NCBI GenBank assembly: GCA_905178155.1 | Contig: CAJINV010000006.1 | Location: forward strand, 2,768,658 to 2,832,657 | Direction of reading: 5' to 3' | DNA from: Amoebophrya sp. A120 | Taxonomy: Eukaryota > Sar > Dinophyceae > Syndiniales > Amoebophryaceae | DNA: 64,000 nt | Shown here: piece after piece, positions 21,211-30,924 of the stretch | Numbering within the stretch: the stretch's first letter is position 1 | How the letters are laid out: each line of letters begins with the position of its first letter | The notes under the pieces: generated by a model | Seen by the model: only the letters and a program-made list of their open reading frames with translations | What the model was told of the DNA's origin: nothing | Database searches by the model: none | Program-made: the position numbers and the translations under genes

Positions 21211-21333
21211 ATGCCTAAATCCACCACTCTCGCACTGCAACTGCTCGCGGCCCAGCTGGCCGAAGCCGTCGAGTCGTCGAAAACCCACGTTTGGGTGGGG
21301 GGCGAGAAGACCGGAAACGCCGTTCTTTTGCAG
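21211..21333 (+). CDS. Putative first exon of an unidentified gene
   Basis: Forty-one codons from ATG (21211) to CAG|GTACAAATT, a good 5' splice site. The translation (MPKSTTLALQLLAAQLAEAV then ESSKTHVWVGGEKTGNAVLL) reads like a real amphipathic N terminus with the codon bias of nearby genes. The continuation could not be found: the 62-bp repeat follows 10 bp after the splice site, and later acceptors give short frames. It could be a small gene, a stranded exon or chance. Confidence 0.3.
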
Positions 21334-21343
21334 GTACAAATTT

Positions 21344-21405
21344 ATGAGCGGAGTTCTTGTTTTCATCACACTCCACTGCGTAGTTCGTCGCGCTTCGATG
21401 AGTAC
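21344..21405 (+). repeat. 62-bp direct repeat, copy 2
   Basis: Identical to 20177-20238. Confidence 0.9.
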
Positions 21406-21539
21406 ACAAATCATTATCTCTAACGAGGACCGCAGATTTATCAACAACAACTTTTGGATTAAAAATCGGAATAAAAAAACATCAAGCATCTTCACGACCT
21501 TGGAGGCGAAAACGATAAACAAGCCCGAATCTTCCGGAT

Positions 21540-21632
21540 CGGAACATCAGCATCACCTCGGTTTCATTTTCCAAAGAACTTTTTTGAAGCATCAAAACTT
21601 GAGAGTATTGGTTAGTACCCTACCAGGCTAGG
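21540..21632 (+). repeat. About 85-bp direct repeat, copy 2
   Basis: Near-identical to 20322-20406, with short insertions (for example an extra CAG after GGAACATC). Confidence 0.85.
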
Positions 21633-21749
21633 GGATCTACACGAAGAACAGGTGAAGACTCGTTGGCGCCTCGCCGTTTGTTCATTCTTCTGTTCGTACG
21701 AGAACAACTGTATGGCCCTGTAGCACTTGTAGCGTGTCGTGTGGCGAGA

Positions 21750-21804
21750 ACAACTCGTTGCCACGGGCTTCGTTTCGTCTCTCGAAGATGCAGATCGTCA
21801 AAAC
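21750..21804 (+). repeat. About 54-bp direct repeat, copy 1
   Basis: Shares CAACTCGTTGCCACGGG and TTCGTTTCGTCTCTCGAAG... with 22759-22811, differing at single bases. Confidence 0.8.
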
Positions 21805-22758
21805 CTCTCTTGTTACAGGTTACAGCACATCTAACATTCTAATTTCCTCTCACACGCTCGGGAAGACGTTTTGTTGTCTTCCTGTTCAACAATCGAGAAG
21901 AAGAAGAAGATGTAGAAGAAGTTGCTGCAGGCCCGTGCACCAGTGTGCTGCGTCAGTTTGTTCATTTTGTTTGGTTTTTTGGGCTACAACAACATGAGAA
22001 ACTGAGAGCTTTCGACAACGGTTCAGTAATGATGAAGATTCACCATTTCGCTCTACCGTGAGCGTCTTTGAGCAGCGATTCTCATACAAGTCTCCTTTCC
22101 CCTATTGTTTTCGCGTGTGGTGTTTTTCAAGACAGAAAGAGCAATTTGTCATGCAGATTTGAAAAAGTTCAAAATGTGCGACGGTTTGCCGTTACGTTCT
22201 ACTTCTTCATTTTGTGTTGCACAAACTCGAGATGCTCTATTTCTTGTCGAAAAACCAGATAAATTTGCGCTGCTGGAATGCACGGCCACCGAATTTGTCA
22301 TGCAATACTCCAGAAACCAATCTAATTCGGTAAATAAGATAGTTGATGTGTATATCTAAAAGGACGTCCGTACAAGATCTCGAGCTTCGCACGCCTGGTT
22401 GGTGCTCGTAGCACCCTGTTTGCTCGAGAAAGTAAAGAGCAAAGCCAACAAATCTTCGTTGCACTTAGCACGGTATGCGTGAAGTCGGATCAAGTGCAGT
22501 TCTATTCTGACGACAATATTTGCAAGATGTTCTAATGCTACAAACTCATAACAGGACAACAGAGAATTAAGATAGTACGACAGCAACCGAGTGCAGGAAC
22601 TTGACACATGTGGCACATGTGGGCAGTTTTGCTTCTTGCACCGATCTCCCGTCGTAGTCGTATTCTTCCATACCGATTAGCGCCAAAGATAACTACAGGA
22701 GCCTACGGAACTACAGAAGAAACGGCGAATCAGGGTAGTTTTGGAAAGCAGAGAACGC

Positions 22759-22811
22759 AACTCGTTGCCACGGGTTTCGTTTCGTCTCTCGAAGATGCAG
22801 ATCGTCAAAAC
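22759..22811 (+). repeat. About 54-bp direct repeat, copy 2
   Basis: Partner of 21750-21804. Confidence 0.8.
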
Positions 22812-23454
22812 TTACTTCGTGAAATGACCGGGAACGGAAAACAAGTTGAATACTCAAGAAGTACTCACACTTTCATTTTTGAAGTCGTCAGAAAAAAAAC
22901 AGGAACCCCGGCGGTTCTCTTTCATCTGTAATGGCTTGGTATCTCCGATCAATGCACTGGTCTGCTTGCTAGTTCAGCCCCGCTAGTAAGTACTGCGAAA
23001 TCCACAGTACAAAGCAACGTGGGCTGCCGCGGCTGCTTTTCGTGTGAATGAAGTCGACGTTATTTTCTTGATTGCAGTCGTATTATCGTAAATTTGTTGC
23101 GCCCTCGTTACGCTTCGTATTGATTCTTCCCATGCTCGTAGAGGAATTTTGCAACTTCATCGCAACTTCTAAGAACGGCAGGCTCTTTTTTTTTCAGTGT
23201 TGGCGAGCATGCTATGCCACTAGGGTAACAACTAGTGGCTCGGGGGAAGTAGATACATCCGAAAGCGTTCTTGTAAAATAGAGCAGGACCGGCGGTTTCG
23301 GTTCCTGCTGCTAGAGCTGTTGGATCTACTAGACCTACTTCTAGTCGTTCCTGGTGCACCAGCCGCAACTCCTTCATATCGGTAGAAACAAGTTAAAGTT
23401 CAGCAAACCAGCACTAGTTCTTCTTCCAACTACTTCGAAAGACATCACCATCCC

Positions 23455-26400
23455 ATGGCGCTTGCAGGAACGTTTTCCTTGAAAAAATCGGCTCAGTCGC
23501 CCCTCATGAGGATCCTGACCCGGTGTTTCCTCACCTCCGGTTTCATCCTCTTTTTCCCGCTACAACCGGGTGCTGTTTTCGGGAAGGCGGTCGGGAAGGA
23601 ATCAGGCGCTAAGGAAGCGGTATTGCAGACGAAGCGAGCACAACATGCGATGAAGCGGAGAGGGAACATCAAGCTTCAAAAAAATGCCGCTCGCAGAAGT
23701 ACTACCAAATCCGCAGCGCCGACGCACTTTTGGGCGGGGAACGAGCAAAACGCGAAAAATTTGTTTTTGCAAACCGACCGGGCAATTGTACGTATTCCCG
23801 CCGTCGCGGCGCATCAGCAGACTGAAGAAACCAAGCGAATAAATCTTCGCCGCGATGGCAGCGAAACAAGCAGAAGGCCATCAACTACTGCTGCAAGCGC
23901 GTTTGTCGAAAAACACGAACAGCGCCGTCAGCCTAGTCTCGAGGACGCTGGGGATTTTCTGAGTGGAGTGGGAAACCGGGTCCAGGACGTGAAAGAGGGT
24001 TACAACACACTGAAAGGGCATTTGGACACTGTCGGGAACCACCTCAATACCGCGAAGGAGCATGTGCAGAACGCGACAGAAACCGTCCAGCACCACTACA
24101 ACGCGGCGAAGGAAAATTTCCAAAACGCGACAGAGACTGTCCAGCACCACTACAACGCGGCGAAGAAGCATTTCCAAAACGCGACAGAAACCGTCCAGCA
24201 CCCGTACAACGCGGCGAAGGACACAGTCAACGTCGGCTTGCACCACCTGAATAACGCGAAAAACAAACTCGGGGCGCTGCCGTCGGGGGACAGGGAGTAT
24301 AACGTGGGACAACAGTTTCAGCGGTTGGGCCGACACCTCAGGTATCGTGCGGGCTTCCACTGCGGCACGGACGTTATCACGGAGACGCTGAAGGTAGGAT
24401 TCCAGAGGAAGGATAAACTCCTGGTCGACTTTGACAACAGTCCGGAGAGTCCGTTTCGGCAGCTCAGTGAGTTTGTCGACGACTGCAGCCAGCCTCGGCA
24501 CTTCGAAGACGGGTCGGAGCCCACTTGCAACGCGAAGCTATCAACTGCAAAAATGTCTGGGTCTGGAAACTTGTGATGCTGCGTTGGGAATAGTGAATGC
24601 TCTGTAATGCACAGGCAAGCATGAGAAATATCTGCGCTTCTTTTTGTTGCGTTTTTCGCATGACAAACTGCATTTTTGCATGACAGGCAAAAGGCGGGTC
24701 TCTTCTTGGACACGCATCACAAACTTTTTGGTCATGCCAGACAAGCATGACAAACCTCGCAATCTTCCAGACCTCCCAGACACTTTTGCATTTGATAGAC
24801 GCGGTGGGACCAAAACTTCTGTCCGGAACTGCAGGCCGCGTGCGACGTGGAAGAGGAGGCGGAGGAGCACCAGCAGGCTGGAGCGCAGCAGGAGCAGCAG
24901 TATCAGAGGAAAAGATCCCCCCTCCCCATATCAAAACGAAATTTCTGATGCTGGATTTGCGTACACAAATCAAGTCTGTCTTGCAGTAAGGGACTGCAAG
25001 CCCATATCAAGCCTAAGTAGAAGGGTTTTGACGTAGGCGCGCAGCATGGCAAATGTGTACTCTGTAGGCCCCATAGCATCACAAACCGCCTGCATGATGC
25101 GGCGGAGTCGCTGGATTGTCTTTCTTGCAAGACAGACACGATTTCTGACCCCAAATCAGCATCACAAATTTCGAAGCGCCTGCGGAGGCTTGCCTTCCCA
25201 GTGATAATGGACAATGGCAATGTCGGTGCGGTTGTTTTAGCATCACAAATTTCGAAAAGTATACCTTTTCGATATGGGGAGGGGGCATTTTTCCTTGCTA
25301 GAAGCAGATCAAGAAGATTATGCCGAACTGCCAGTATTTGGATGACGATGACAAGGCCCTGCTGCTGGAACTGATGAGCGGTGACGAAGCCGGCTCGGGC
25401 GAGGAACTGACCGTGGCGGACCTGTACGCAGCCTGTGAAAAGAAGGAGAAAACGCCTCTGACCGACTTCACGCTCAGCAACAAGGAATTCCACATGTGCG
25501 GACGAAAGATGTGCGAGACGAAAATCCGCTGCGATACTGATGACCTCCAGCATTTCCAGAATTATCCAGGGCAAATATGTCTGGGCCTGGAAAAGTGGAA
25601 CTTGTAATGCGCGTCTTACATTTATGAAAAATCTGTGTTGCATGAGAAGCAAAAGAGAAGCTTCCTTTGTCATGCAAAAACGCAATTTGTAATGCGTCCT
25701 AGGCATTAGCAGGCGTCTCAAAAACTTGTCATGCTTGGCTGCCATTGGAAGCGCTTCAATCATGCGCGATTCAGCATCACAAGTTTCCAGACCCAGACAT
25801 ATTTGCACTCGATAAGAATTTGTGGGAGCTAATTCTCGGGATGAACATGACGGACAAGCTATTACAATGAAGAATGCCCCCACCCGCGAATTTGCAAAAG
25901 TTTGTCATGCAAAGTTTCCAAGTGAAAGCTTTTGGTCTTGCAGGAAAGGATTGCGAGCCTTTCTGATGCAGAATCTAGGTGCGTAAACTGCCTTGTGCAT
26001 CACAGATCCGGCTGCTGTTGGGCGCCTTCGCAACACAAATTCGACCTATTCAGCATGGAAAATTTGTGATGCTGAGATATGCAAGAAGGGAAATGTTTCT
26101 ATTGGAAATGTTTGCAATACAAATGCTGCCAAGTGTGGGGTGGGAGCATTTTTCATTGTAATACAAGCCGCGAGAATTTTTGTCCGAAGCGACCTTCAAA
26201 GAGCACCGGGGGAACAATGTTAACGGGGAAGTGCGGTCGCCCGAGCAGCAGAAATATGAACTGCAAAAGTATCGTACTGCTACTAGTAGTAATTGCAATA
26301 CTAATTAGCTCAGCATGACAAAGGGAATTTGTCATGCTGTTTTGCCTTGGTATGGAGATTTGTAATGCATGATTGCGATTACTACGAGTACGATACTTTT

Positions 26401-28556
26401 GCACAGGATAAGAAAGCGCTCACTGTGACGGAATTGGAAAACTACTGTGATTCGAACAGCTACTATGACAGTGCACAACTCGACGTCCCCCTTGTTCTCA
26501 TTTCTCATGCAAAACACCAATTCCACACTTTCCCGCCTGTCACTGTTTTGCATGACAAGTGCTGGTAGTAGCCCGAATAACACTACAGTCCAGTGCAAAT
26601 TTGTGATGCAAGACCGGCACTGTTGCTGATGCTTGTGCTGCCCTTCATGATATACAAAGGAGAGGGAGGGGGACGAGTTGTGCACTGTCATAGCTACTTG
26701 GATGTGGTCGACGGTGAAGACGGCACGCACTCTTTCCACGATTACTCGTTCTTGGAGGAAAATGAAAAAGCGTCCAGTGCAGTGGAGGTGTCGGGCAAAG
26801 ATTCCGGCCAGCAGCAGCAGGCTGGAGCGCAGCAGGAGCAGCAGACCAAGAAGATTATGCCGCACTGCCAGTACTTGGACGACGATGACAGGGCCCTGCT
26901 GGCGGAACTGATGATATGGAAAGAATAAAAGTGTTTACAGTTACACATTGTGTTCAAGGCCAAGCAATTATGCAGACAAGCTCTGTCAACATGCCGGATA
27001 TTATGCATAGGAACCTCGTTGTTATTCATACGTACTTTCCCTACTTATGATATCAGCATTGCAAGTTTTCTCTATCATACAGAGAAAAATTGTGTTGCTG
27101 AATTGACAACAAGTGTTGACTAACCGCAAACACTTTTTTTCTATGTTGGATAGATGAGCAGTGACGAGGCCGGCTCGGGCGAGGAACTGACCGTGGCGGA
27201 CCTGTACGCAGCCTGTGCAAAGGAGGCAAGCATGCGCTGGGCTCTGACCTCGAGTGACCCACGGGACTATCAAAATGAAAAATCCCCCCTCCCCATATCA
27301 AAAGGAAATTTCTGATGCTGGATTTGCGTACACAAATTACATTTGTCTTGCAGGAAAGCACTGCACGCAGACAGCAAGCCTAAGGGGGGGCCTCTTGGTG
27401 TAGGGGCCTAGCATGGCAGACGTCTGCCCTGTAGCCTTGCAGCATTACAAACCGCCTCCATATCGCGGCGGACTCTCTGGATTTGCCTTCTGGCAAGACA
27501 GACAGGATTTGTGGCCACAAATCTGCATTACAAATTTTCGGAAGGACATGTTTTCAATATGGGGAGGGGGGATTTTTCTTTGCAATAGGGACGAGAGTGA
27601 CTTCACGCTCACCGACGAGGAATTCTACTTTTGCGGGCGAAAGCTCTGTATCAAATGCAAAAATGTCTGGGTCTGGAAGAATGTAGACTTGTCATGCAGA
27701 TTTTCCATGACCCATGAGGTCTGGAATGCGGGACTTAGCATGACAGACTCTGCGAGGTCTCTGCCATGCCTATTCTGCATGAGAAACTCCGGCCCAACTT
27801 GGTCAAAAGTGGACAGCTTTATGGCACTCATGCAACACAGATTTTTGCATGCTTCAGATTTACCATGACAAGTTGCAATCTTCCAGACCCAGACACTTTT
27901 GCAATTCATACTCTGCGAGACGAAAATCCACTGCGCGAAGTACCCGCTTTTTCAGAATTTGTGGAAGCTAATTCTGGGGAAGAACAAAATGGATCCGTTC
28001 AAAACCAATTATGTGGCCGAAACGACATTCAAGCAGCACCTGGCGAACAAAAATGCCGAGCACGGAGCATGGGCGAACGTAAAAGATGAAGATCTCGCAA
28101 GTTATCATGCAAACGGTGGAATCAACTCAGTTTGGTACCGTGGAAAAGAACTGTACCTGCGGAATATTAAAGTGAAAAATGCCCCCACCCCCAAAGTCGC
28201 AAAAACTTGTGATGCAAAGTTTCCAAATGAAAACTTTTTGTCATGCATGAAAGAAGTATGAATCTTTCTGATGCAGAGCCTAGGCGTGTATCGCATCGCT
28301 TGCATGACAAGCGCCACTCTTGCTGGGGTCTTTTGCAATACAAATTTTTGCTATTCACGATTGGAAATCTGTGATGCTGATAGATGCAAGGGGGCGAGTG
28401 TTTCATTTGGAAAGGTTTGCAATACAAATGCTCCCAAGTTCGGGGGTGGGGGCATTTTTCATTTTGATACGGAACAATGTCACCGGATTTTCGCCTCCGT
28501 ATGCCAGAGAAAAAATCAAAATTTGGTACCGTGCAGTACAATGTCCTCGATATTAG
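23455..28556 (+). CDS. Secreted repeat protein with duplicated domain (unknown function)
   Basis: 774 residues; exons 23455-24538, 24803-24900, 25308-25562, 25820-25859, 26169-26254, 26416-26463, 26698-26914, 27158-27267, 27593-27648, 27916-28164, 28475-28556 (sum 2325). The first ~45 residues contain a basic start and a hydrophobic core (LTRCFLTSGFILFF), so a secretory signal is likely. Residues ~206-259 form three 18-residue repeats (NATETVQHHYNAAKENFQ type), LEA-like and amphipathic. The C-terminal half is a tandem duplication of a ~190-residue unit with landmarks KKIMPxCQYLDDDD, GSGEELTVADLYAAC, FxxCGRKxCETKI and QNLWxLILG. I do not recognise the domain. A GT at 28536 could splice to 28854 and extend the protein into a third unit instead of stopping at 28554-28556. 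Ten introner elements interrupt it. Confidence 0.7.
24070..24231 (+). repeat. Three in-frame 54-bp tandem repeats
   Basis: Units 24070-24123, 24124-24177 and 24178-24231, each coding 18 residues starting Asn-Ala-Thr-Glu-Thr-Val-Gln-His. Very similar at DNA level, so the expansion is recent or homogenised. Confidence 0.92.
24539..24797. mobile_element. Introner element, family A (repeat protein)
   Basis: 259 bp, TATCAACTGCAAAAATGTCT to TTTTGCATTTGATA. Duplication GAAGC/GACGC (4 of 5). Interior reversed relative to 130-382. Confidence 0.9.
24901..25302. mobile_element. Introner element, family B, enlarged by an internal insertion
   Basis: 402 bp against about 320 bp for other B copies. Duplication AGCAG (24896-24900, 25303-25307); right end is TTCCTTGCTAGA, not the usual CAATA. 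Inside, an 18-bp direct repeat AGCATCACAAATTTCGAA (25158-25175 and 25239-25256) brackets 63 extra bases, which together account for the surplus. Confidence 0.85.
25563..25814. mobile_element. Introner element, family A (repeat unit 1)
   Basis: 252 bp, TATCCAGGGCAAATATGTCT to ATATTTGCACTCGATA, perfect duplication AGAAT. It splits HFQN|LWELILG; the homologous site in unit 2 is uninterrupted. Confidence 0.92.
25860..26163. mobile_element. Introner element, family E (repeat unit 1)
   Basis: 304 bp, TATTACAATGAAGAATGCCC to GCATTTTTCATTGTAATA, perfect duplication CAAGC. Removal gives Met-Thr-Asp-Lys-Pro-Arg-Glu. Confidence 0.93.
26255..26410. mobile_element. Introner element, family D (repeat unit 1)
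   Basis: 156 bp, TATGAACTGCAAAAGTATCG to ATACTTTTGCACAGGATA, perfect duplication AGAAA. Confidence 0.93.
26464..26692. mobile_element. Introner element, family F (repeat unit 1)
   Basis: 229 bp, TATGACAGTGCACAACTC to GAGTTGTGCACTGTCATA, an 18-bp perfect inverted repeat. Perfect duplication GCTAC. Confidence 0.95.
26915..27152. mobile_element. Introner element, family G-like (repeat unit 2)
   Basis: 238 bp, TATGGAAAGAATAAAAGTG to ACACTTTTTTTCTATGTTGGATA region, perfect duplication GATGA. Its interior lacks the usual TTGTCATGC content of G and is AT-rich. Removal gives Ala-Glu-Leu-Met-Ser-Ser-Asp-Glu. Confidence 0.85.
27268..27587. mobile_element. Introner element, family B (repeat unit 2)
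   Basis: 320 bp, TATCAAAATGAAAAATCCCC to GATTTTTCTTTGCAATA, perfect duplication GGGAC. Confidence 0.94.
27649..27910. mobile_element. Introner element, family A, reversed orientation (repeat unit 2)
   Basis: 262 bp, perfect duplication CTCTG. Its interior is the reverse complement of 15083, 15441 and 43799, yet it also interrupts a + strand gene and is removed in frame (Lys-Leu-Cys-Glu-Thr-Lys). Confidence 0.94.
28165..28469. mobile_element. Introner element, family E (repeat unit 2)
   Basis: 305 bp, TATTAAAGTGAAAAATGCCC to GCATTTTTCATTTTGATA, perfect duplication CGGAA. Confidence 0.93.
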
Positions 28557-28910
28557 GTGACACAAGAAAACTGCCGATATTTTTGAGATGAAATTTTGCA
28601 GTGCAGCAGACTTAGTACTCACACGCTTAGTACAAGAGCCCTTCGGCTAGTAGAATCCGGTCTTGTGTTGACTACCTTCCACAACCACGCTAGATCTGGT
28701 TATAATTGGATATCTTGAGGAGACGTAGAAGATCGTGCACAGGCGTTCTTGGTCCAGGCTTGGAATTATGCAACAATTAGATGTCAACATGCGTTTTATG
28801 TACTTAGTACCCGGTCCATTTTCTGCATTTTTCCTTATTTGTCGCATAATGAGCAGCAGAAAACGAAGCTGACCTTGACCGAGTTGGAGGACTACTGTGA
28901 AACGAAGGAT

Positions 28911-30141
28911 TATGGGAGTGTCAGGATTGAAATCGTCACAGTTGAAAGAATTTGTCATGCATAAAATGCAGCCCACAAAGTGCCTGCCTTGCAGAATAGG
29001 CAAGTGAGGCAGATTGTAAGCCTGTTGAGGGACCTCCTGTGAAGGCCGTCGCCTGAGGAGATCTCCCGGTCGTAACGTGGGGAGAAGCAGGCCGCATGCT
29101 TATCAGGGCAAGCGGTTAGTAGATCTGGTAGGTTGAAAGAGTGGCCCCAGTGAATGAGGGCCGCCGCCTCTCATGATGTCACCTAGTAGACCATATATAC
29201 GCGCTGGCCTTGTTGTTCTGCGGAGAGCTAGCAGCAAGCAGCTCCCTGGCCCATGCGCTTGCGCTGCTGCGCAGGTCCGCAACAAAAAGGCACGCCGCCG
29301 CTGTGCTGTTTGTTGCCTGCCGCTCGGGTGCCGCAGCTGCACCTCGCGCGTCCGCGGGACGCGACCGGGCAGCAAGCCGAGTGGCACCGCCGACGAGCGC
29401 AGCTGCGCTACCGTTAGGGGAGCGCAGCCACCCAGATGGCTGGCCACCCCACCCTCCCGGATGCCGCCCCTTATCCGAGCTCGGCCAAGCCCATACCGAG
29501 AATTATAGCGCCGACCGTTGATAGTGCGCGGCCACCCGGTTGGTCGGTACTATGAAGAGCGCGCCACGACAGGCGAGCCCTGTGGCACCACTGAAACGGC
29601 CACACAGCAACACACTGGCGGCGCACAACCGCCCACGAGTTGAGCGCCCCCAGACATGCAAATGCTTGCTGTGGCTACGCAGTGCAATTCCAAATCGGAC
29701 GAAAATCAACGGCAGTCGTGGGGAGGTGTTGGTGTTCGCGAGGCACTACGTCCGACGCGCCTCCGAGCCGTGAGGGCACTCCTAGGGATAGGAGAGAGGG
29801 ACCGAAAGAGCACCTACTCCGGGTGCGAGAGATCCTGCCGTGACAGATCCTACGATGCACTGAGATCCAATGGGCCCCTTGTGCGTGCGATGTTTGTGCA
29901 CAGTGGTCGGCATCACCTGTGGCTTCGATAATAATAATAATAAGCCTGTTGAGGGGTAGAAACTGAGGTGCTAAAGTAGCATGACAAAAGGCGTCTTCCT
30001 TACCCAAACAGCGTTACAAACTGGATTTCGGTTCTACCCAAATTTGTCATGCGCCACTTGGAACCTGGGTTAGAACTTTCATCCATTTTATGCATTACAA
30101 ATTCTTTCAACTTTGTCGATTTCAATCCTGCCACATCCATA
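28911..30141. mobile_element. Introner element, family H, split by a nested 909-bp insertion
   Basis: Left end TATGGGAGTGTCAGGATTGA, right end TTTCAATCCTGCCACATCCATA, with perfect duplication AGGAT (28906-28910, 30142-30146). Without the nested insert and one copy of its 15-bp duplication, 307 bp remain, against 308 bp for both other H copies. Same orientation as 56637. Confidence 0.92.
29032..29940 (+). mobile_element. Nested retroposon-like insertion with TAA-repeat tail
   Basis: 909 bp flanked by perfect 15-bp direct repeats TAAGCCTGTTGAGGG (29017-29031 and 29941-29955). GC-rich body, 3' end CTTCGATAATAATAATAA. No conserved ORF or reverse transcriptase motif is seen, so it is a non-autonomous or 5'-truncated non-LTR-type element. 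The same tail with a 16-bp duplication occurs at 4573-4587. Confidence 0.85.
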
Positions 30142-30924
30142 AGGATTACTATGCTAGTGGACATCCATTCGAAGAAGTCCCTCTCTTCAGCAGGCACGTA
30201 GTAGCTTCTGCATGACAAAAATAAATCTAGGCACGACCCACTGTACTACTGCTGTTTGGAGTTCTTGTGCTATAGGTTGTCACGCATCACTGCTTAGGGT
30301 TAGGGCGAAAAGGCAGCCGGCAGAATTTAAGTACTTCTTGCAATTTCATCCCATGGAAATTATGATAGACGCAGATGACGAGTTGCTGGTAGTGGGAGTT
30401 CGAGTTCTTGTCCACTTTCATACTTGCGCAGATGTGGTCGATGGCGAGTTCCCGATGTGGGCTATCACGAGAGCGTTTATGGAAAGAAAAAGACTGTGGT
30501 CAACATTTAGTGTGAGAAGTCTGTTTGCGATATTAATGCAGGGTTTTGCATGTAGTTGACAAGGACAAGCCCAACTGTCAGCACTGTTATAATATTGCAG
30601 TTGTTCTTTGTAATAGTAATGCTAATGCCCTGACGCCGACATCACAAACATGTACATGATAGCCCTTTGTCGATGGTGAATTCAGCACGCACCATCGGCG
30701 CATGAAGAGTCTTTTGTGTCATGCAGAGGAAATTTGCTGTTGCTGTAGCGTATGTTCATGCAAAAAATCCACACGAGCACAGTTCTTTTATGGCATACCG
30801 GGGGAGGAAGAACAACCATCATCCAGTGCGGTGGAGGTGTTTGGACCGTTCTACCCGACGGAAGAAACAATGCGAAAATTTTCGAAACGCAGAAAATGGC
30901 CAGCGTCGTCCCAACAAGTATTAG

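Larger units (their letters stand above)
19715..23454. other. Intergenic stretch with dispersed direct repeats
   Basis: Holds three pairs of direct repeats (annotated separately), a short-period repeat cluster at about 20744-20870 built on a unit like AGTACAAATTCCATCGTG, one orphan family A end, and one coding-looking exon. Motifs TTGTCATGC at about 22146 and 22296 may mark a decayed element, but no ends were found. Confidence 0.5.
28854..30924 (+). pseudogene. Degenerate third unit of the repeat protein
   Basis: Fragments match the unit of the upstream gene: 28854-28910 encodes QQKTKLTLTELEDYCETKD (compare QQKALTVTELENYCDSNSY in unit 1), the region near 30430 encodes DVVDGE, and 30800-30840 encodes EEEQPSSSAVEV. 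Between them the frame is broken by stops and by the composite element at 28911-30141. It may still be joined to the upstream gene by a GT-AG intron 28536-28853, but the later part looks decayed. Confidence 0.5.

Noticed and set aside
22136-22310. A decayed introner between two TTGTCATGC motifs
   Set aside because: No inverted termini and no flanking duplication could be identified.
29104-29521. Arg/Ala/Pro-rich open frames in the 909-bp insertion
   Set aside because: Overlapping frames on both strands are typical of GC-rich non-coding DNA; no domain and no agreement between frames.
30294-30307. TTAGGGTTAGGG, a telomere-like dimer
   Set aside because: Only two units inside a decayed coding region; no array and no chromosome end.
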